Assembly: GCF_002310495.1 (NCBI RefSeq)
Contig: NZ_CP023344.1
Span: 1 to 64,000 of the forward strand
Direction: 5' to 3'
DNA: 64,000 nt
From: Nibricoccus aquaticus
GTDB taxonomy: Bacteria > Verrucomicrobiota > Verrucomicrobiia > Opitutales > Opitutaceae
Position numbers and translations under genes: made by a program. Position 1 is the stretch's first letter, and each line of letters opens with the position of its first letter. Positions 61,351 through 64,000 of this stretch are shown here, piece after piece. A model generated the notes under the pieces. The model was not told where the DNA came from. It saw only the letters and a list, made by a program, of their open reading frames with translations, and ran no database searches.

Positions 61351-62553
61351 CTGCCGAAAATAGAACGCTCTCCTGCCGTTGAAGGCGCCGCGATGCACGT
61401 GCTGGTCGCACTCAGCTTTTCCCACCTGCTTAACGACATCATCCAGGCGCTGCTGCCATCGATCTATCCGCTGTTGAAAGACTCGTACGACCTCAGCTTC
61501 ACCCAGATCGGTTTTCTAACATTCACCACTCAAGTCACCGCATCGCTGCTGCAACCGGTGGTCGGCGTATACACCGACAAACGTCCGCTGCCCTACTCTC
61601 TTCCCATCGGAATGAGCATAACGCTGATCGGCTTGGTGCTGCTTTCGCTGGCGGGAAGTTTTTCCATGCTGCTGATCGCATCTGCGCTGGTGGGCTTGGG
61701 CTCTGCTATCTTTCATCCCGAGGCGTCCCGGCTGGCGCGCATGGCTTCGGGCGGCCGACACGGGTTCGCTCAGTCGCTTTTTCAAGTGGGGGGAAACTTG
61801 GGGACTTCGCTCGGCCCACTCGCGGCCGCGTTTGTCGTGATGCCACGCGGACAGATTCACATGCTCTGGTTCACCGCGCTCGCGCTGCTAGGCATTGTGC
61901 TGCTTCACCGCGTCGGTAGCTGGTATCAACAACGCCTGACTTCTGCAAAACAGCGGGCAACCACCAGCCTGTCCCATCGAAGCGCATGGCCCCGACGCAC
62001 AGTGATCCAGGCCATCGCGGTGCTGATCGTACTGGTTTTTTCCAAGTACGTTTATCTCACCAGCCTGACCAGTTACTACACGTTCTATCTGATCGAAAAA
62101 TTCCAGCTCACGGCGTCGCAAGCGCAGATCTACCTCTTCGTATTTCTCTTCGCAGTCGCGGCTGGCACGATCATCGGCGGACCGGTGGGCGATCACTTCG
62201 GGCGAAAGTGGGTCATCTGGATTTCCATTCTCGGCGTGGCGCCGTTCGCGTTGTGGATGCCGCACACGAACCTCGCTGGAACCGTAACGCTCAGCGTGGT
62301 CATTGGCGTGGTTCTCGCGTCCGCGTTTTCCGCGATCCTCGTGTATGCGCAAGAACTCGTACCCGGCAAAGTCGGCCTCATCAGCGGGCTGTTCTTCGGT
62401 TTCGCGTTCGGCGTGGCCGGCATCGGTTCCGTGGCGCTGGGCAAACTCGCCGACCACACGAGCATCGAGCACGTGTTCGACGTGTGCAGTTACCTCCCGC
62501 TGATCGGGCTGCTCACGGTGTTCCTGCCTGATATCGAACGCCGGCGCACCTGA
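61336..62553 (+). CDS. MFS transporter, fosmidomycin-resistance (Fsr) type
   Basis: This 405-residue twelve-helix transporter has the opening ALSFSHLLNDIIQALLPSIYP and GFLTFTTQVTASLLQPVVG, both typical of Fsr proteins, and the MFS loop GDHFGRKWVIW between helices 8 and 9. Fsr relatives export fosmidomycin and other compounds; the natural substrate here is unknown. I chose the ATG at 61336; a TTG at 61300 is an alternative that would avoid the start-codon hairpin. A terminator follows. Confidence 0.9.
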   Translation: MSASALPKIERSPAVEGAAMHVLVALSFSHLLNDIIQALLPSIYPLLKDSYDLSFTQIGFLTFTTQVTASLLQPVVGVYTDKRPLPYSLPIGMSITLIGLVLLSLAGSFSMLLIASALVGLGSAIFHPEASRLARMASGGRHGFAQSLFQVGGNLGTSLGPLAAAFVVMPRGQIHMLWFTALALLGIVLLHRVGSWYQQRLTSAKQRATTSLSHRSAWPRRTVIQAIAVLIVLVFSKYVYLTSLTSYYTFYLIEKFQLTASQAQIYLFVFLFAVAAGTIIGGPVGDHFGRKWVIWISILGVAPFALWMPHTNLAGTVTLSVVIGVVLASAFSAILVYAQELVPGKVGLISGLFFGFAFGVAGIGSVALGKLADHTSIEHVFDVCSYLPLIGLLTVFLPDIERRRT

Positions 62554-62556
62554 AAT

Positions 62557-62586
62557 GAAAAAGACCACGAGTCATCGTGGTCTTTG
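62557..62586. terminator. Bidirectional terminator between the MFS gene and lepB
   Basis: AAAGACCACGA (62560-62570) and TCGTGGTCTTT (62575-62585) form an 11-bp stem with loop GTCA between convergent genes. Confidence 0.85.
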
Positions 62587-62610
62587 AAACTCGTTCGCCT
62601 CGCTGACGCT

Positions 62611-63879
62611 TCAGCGCGCCGGTCCCCAGCGTTTCGTGAACGGGTAATAGATGAACAACGGGCGACCCACGATATCCTTGTACGGGACTTCGCCCCAGTA
62701 ACGGCTGTCGAGACTGTTGCCGGAATTATCGCCCATCGCATAATAACCCTGCGTGGAAACTTCGACCTGCTTTTTCTCAAGCAGCGCTTCTTGATTCTTA
62801 TAGCCGCGATAAAGCCCCTCTTGGCGGGCGTTCTTATCGAAAGCAAGTGATCCCGTGATTGGCTCGCCGTTGCGCAGCAAAGCGGAATCACGCACTTCGA
62901 GCTTATCCCCAGGTGTCCCGACCAAGCGCTTGATGTAGTACGACTCCACGGGACGTCCGCCCGCATCGACCAAATAAGGACTGCGAATGTTATCTGTTCG
63001 AAAAACAAAGCCAGAGCCCACCTGCGGGCGCACGAAATGGTAGGACATGCGATCAACGAAAAGCTGATCGCCCGTCATCACATCGAACGAAAGAACGCGC
63101 TCTCCTTTTTTCACATGCTTGCCCGTGTTGATCCATCTAACCGGGATGTTTTGACCTGCACGCGACGAAGGCAAAAAGCCGGCTTCAACCTGTTGTGTCC
63201 GCGGAGCACCTGCACTGAAAAACGCCTCTTCGATGACCTCATCCATTTTGAAGTCCAACGGTACTTGCACCGTCACCAACTCGCTACCGACGCGTAACGT
63301 GATCTGCTGCACTCGGGATGGAAAAACAAACCAAGTACGACCAGGAACCACCGCAGAAGGAATCCGGTTACCCGAGACAGGCACCCAAACATCGCCATCC
63401 ACCGGCGCATCCACCGAACGACGCGTCGCGCCAAAAGCGACCAGCCGTGCCGCGCTCGCAACGACACCAGGCTCTTCCTTCTCTGAAGCGAAAACCTCGC
63501 CGGTCATACCGTAATAAGTCGGCCACATCGAGTTCGTCGGGATCTTAAACGGCTGCACGAAGTACGCGCGCAGTCCGAGGATCACGATCGCGGCGACGAC
63601 GAAAAACTCCACGTACTCCTGGATCGTGGAGCGTGGATAAAACTTTCCGCCTGCGCGGCGCACGGCCGGTTCAAGTGCCTCGATGCCGAGCTTCAGTTTG
63701 CTGGCGTCGGCTTTATCGCGGAGCTGGGCACGGAGTTGCTCGCTCTTCTGCTGGAGATCGGCCCGGTCGGCGGCGGAGATCTCGTCACGGCGGTAGTTGA
63801 AAATTTTGTCGGCGAGCTCGAGCCAGTTCGTGGCATTGGCGCGCATCTGTTTTTCGACCGACGAGAAAAGTCCGAACAT
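62611..63879 (-). CDS. lepB: Signal peptidase I
   Basis: LepB removes signal peptides from exported proteins at the inner membrane. The 422-residue protein has a long N-terminal cytoplasmic helical region, one membrane helix (about 89-106), the Ser 117 nucleophile (IPTNSMWPTYYG), the Lys 317 general base (YYIKRLVGTPGD) and box E (MGDNSGNSLDSRYWG). About 200 residues separate Ser and Lys, far more than in short enzymes, so there is a large periplasmic insertion. Its upstream region carries a long inverted repeat. Confidence 0.95.
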   Translation of the reverse strand: MFGLFSSVEKQMRANATNWLELADKIFNYRRDEISAADRADLQQKSEQLRAQLRDKADASKLKLGIEALEPAVRRAGGKFYPRSTIQEYVEFFVVAAIVILGLRAYFVQPFKIPTNSMWPTYYGMTGEVFASEKEEPGVVASAARLVAFGATRRSVDAPVDGDVWVPVSGNRIPSAVVPGRTWFVFPSRVQQITLRVGSELVTVQVPLDFKMDEVIEEAFFSAGAPRTQQVEAGFLPSSRAGQNIPVRWINTGKHVKKGERVLSFDVMTGDQLFVDRMSYHFVRPQVGSGFVFRTDNIRSPYLVDAGGRPVESYYIKRLVGTPGDKLEVRDSALLRNGEPITGSLAFDKNARQEGLYRGYKNQEALLEKKQVEVSTQGYYAMGDNSGNSLDSRYWGEVPYKDIVGRPLFIYYPFTKRWGPAR

Positions 63880-63921
63880 GGTGGGATGTGGAAATCAGGA
63901 AGACGGGAACGGAGCCAAACT

Positions 63922-63990
63922 AATCTGGAACTCAGCAATTCTGGAAAATCCGACCGTTTTTTTCCGTCCAGAGTTCCTGAGTTCCAGATT
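63922..63990. repeat. Long inverted repeat upstream of lepB
   Basis: AATCTGGAACTCAG (63922-63935) and CTGAGTTCCAGATT (63977-63990) are perfect 14-bp inverted copies. Inside, CTGGA (63941-63945)/TCCAG (63967-63971) extends the stem imperfectly. The right half belongs to the TTCCAG family also at 12254 and 14168. Confidence 0.75.
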
Positions 63991-64000
63991 CATCAAAATG

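Noticed and set aside
1-64000. tRNA, rRNA, insertion sequences or prophage genes
   Set aside because: No cloverleaf-like sequence, rRNA segment, transposase, integrase or phage structural gene was recognised.

Overview
This is a G+C-rich (roughly two thirds by eye), densely coding bacterial chromosome segment whose first base is the first base of dnaA, so the replicon was probably numbered from there. The gene set points to the phylum Verrucomicrobiota, probably the Opitutales/Opitutaceae. The clues are a PEP-CTERM protein with autotransporter-associated beta-strand repeats, a planctomycete/verrucomicrobial-type TIGR03067 protein, a DUF1080 protein, a full Bat (aerotolerance) operon, few Shine-Dalgarno sequences, and many short dispersed repeats in leaders and in frame within genes. 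The taxonomic placement is inference. No rRNA, tRNA, CRISPR array, IS element or phage gene was seen.

Layout. 1-6.6 kb: dnaA with its terminator, a small acidic protein, an AlkC-type DNA glycosylase, a Xre/RES toxin-antitoxin pair, lgt and a PEP-CTERM surface protein. 6.7-10.2 kb (minus): a lipoprotein, the putrescine pair aguA/aguB, and hisG. 10.35-12.8 kb: an OmpR-type response regulator behind a striking inverted repeat, a FEN-like 5'-3' exonuclease and a NUDIX hydrolase. 13-16.6 kb: pyruvate dehydrogenase E1 alpha, E1 beta and E2. 16.8-20.9 kb: a hybrid histidine kinase with Hpt, translationally coupled to a double-receiver protein. 20.9-24.8 kb (minus): phosphoglucomutase-type enzyme, UDP-sugar pyrophosphorylase and an FtsB/DivIC-like protein. 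24.9-29.5 kb: polysaccharide export/assembly genes (ExeA-type ATPase, GspB-like protein, polyprenyl glycosylphosphotransferase, O-antigen ligase-like protein). 29.6-35.4 kb (minus): an SDR and three sensor/kinase genes, one apparently a degenerate kinase. 35.6-40.6 kb: rmuC, TIGR03067 protein, a low-G+C membrane ORF, a MOSC protein, a DUF1080 protein, a PEGA lipoprotein and a GGQ release-factor-like protein.

40.7-49.5 kb is the Bat operon: moxR, two unusual small envelope proteins, a DUF58 protein, BatA, BatB with a charged BatC-like tail, and a BatD-BatE fusion. It is riddled with heptanucleotide tandem repeats and hairpin repeats read in frame. 49.5-52.3 kb: NUDIX, LOG-family protein, gluQRS and mogA/moaB. 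52.3-59.3 kb (minus): the translation operon nusA-infB-rbfA-nrnA-truB-ribF, with an intrinsic terminator-like hairpin and a palindrome in the nusA leader and another terminator between infB and rbfA. 59.4-64 kb: DUF2851 protein, NYN/YacP-type protein, an Fsr-like MFS transporter and lepB, with a long inverted repeat upstream of lepB.

No gene-free stretch exceeds 300 bases. The most interesting signals are not genes. They are the heptamer arrays concentrated in the Bat operon (possible contingency loci), a hairpin repeat family with a compensatory base-pair change that has been read into three Bat proteins in the same frame, the 11-bp-armed inverted repeat in front of the response regulator, and the attenuator-like nusA leader.
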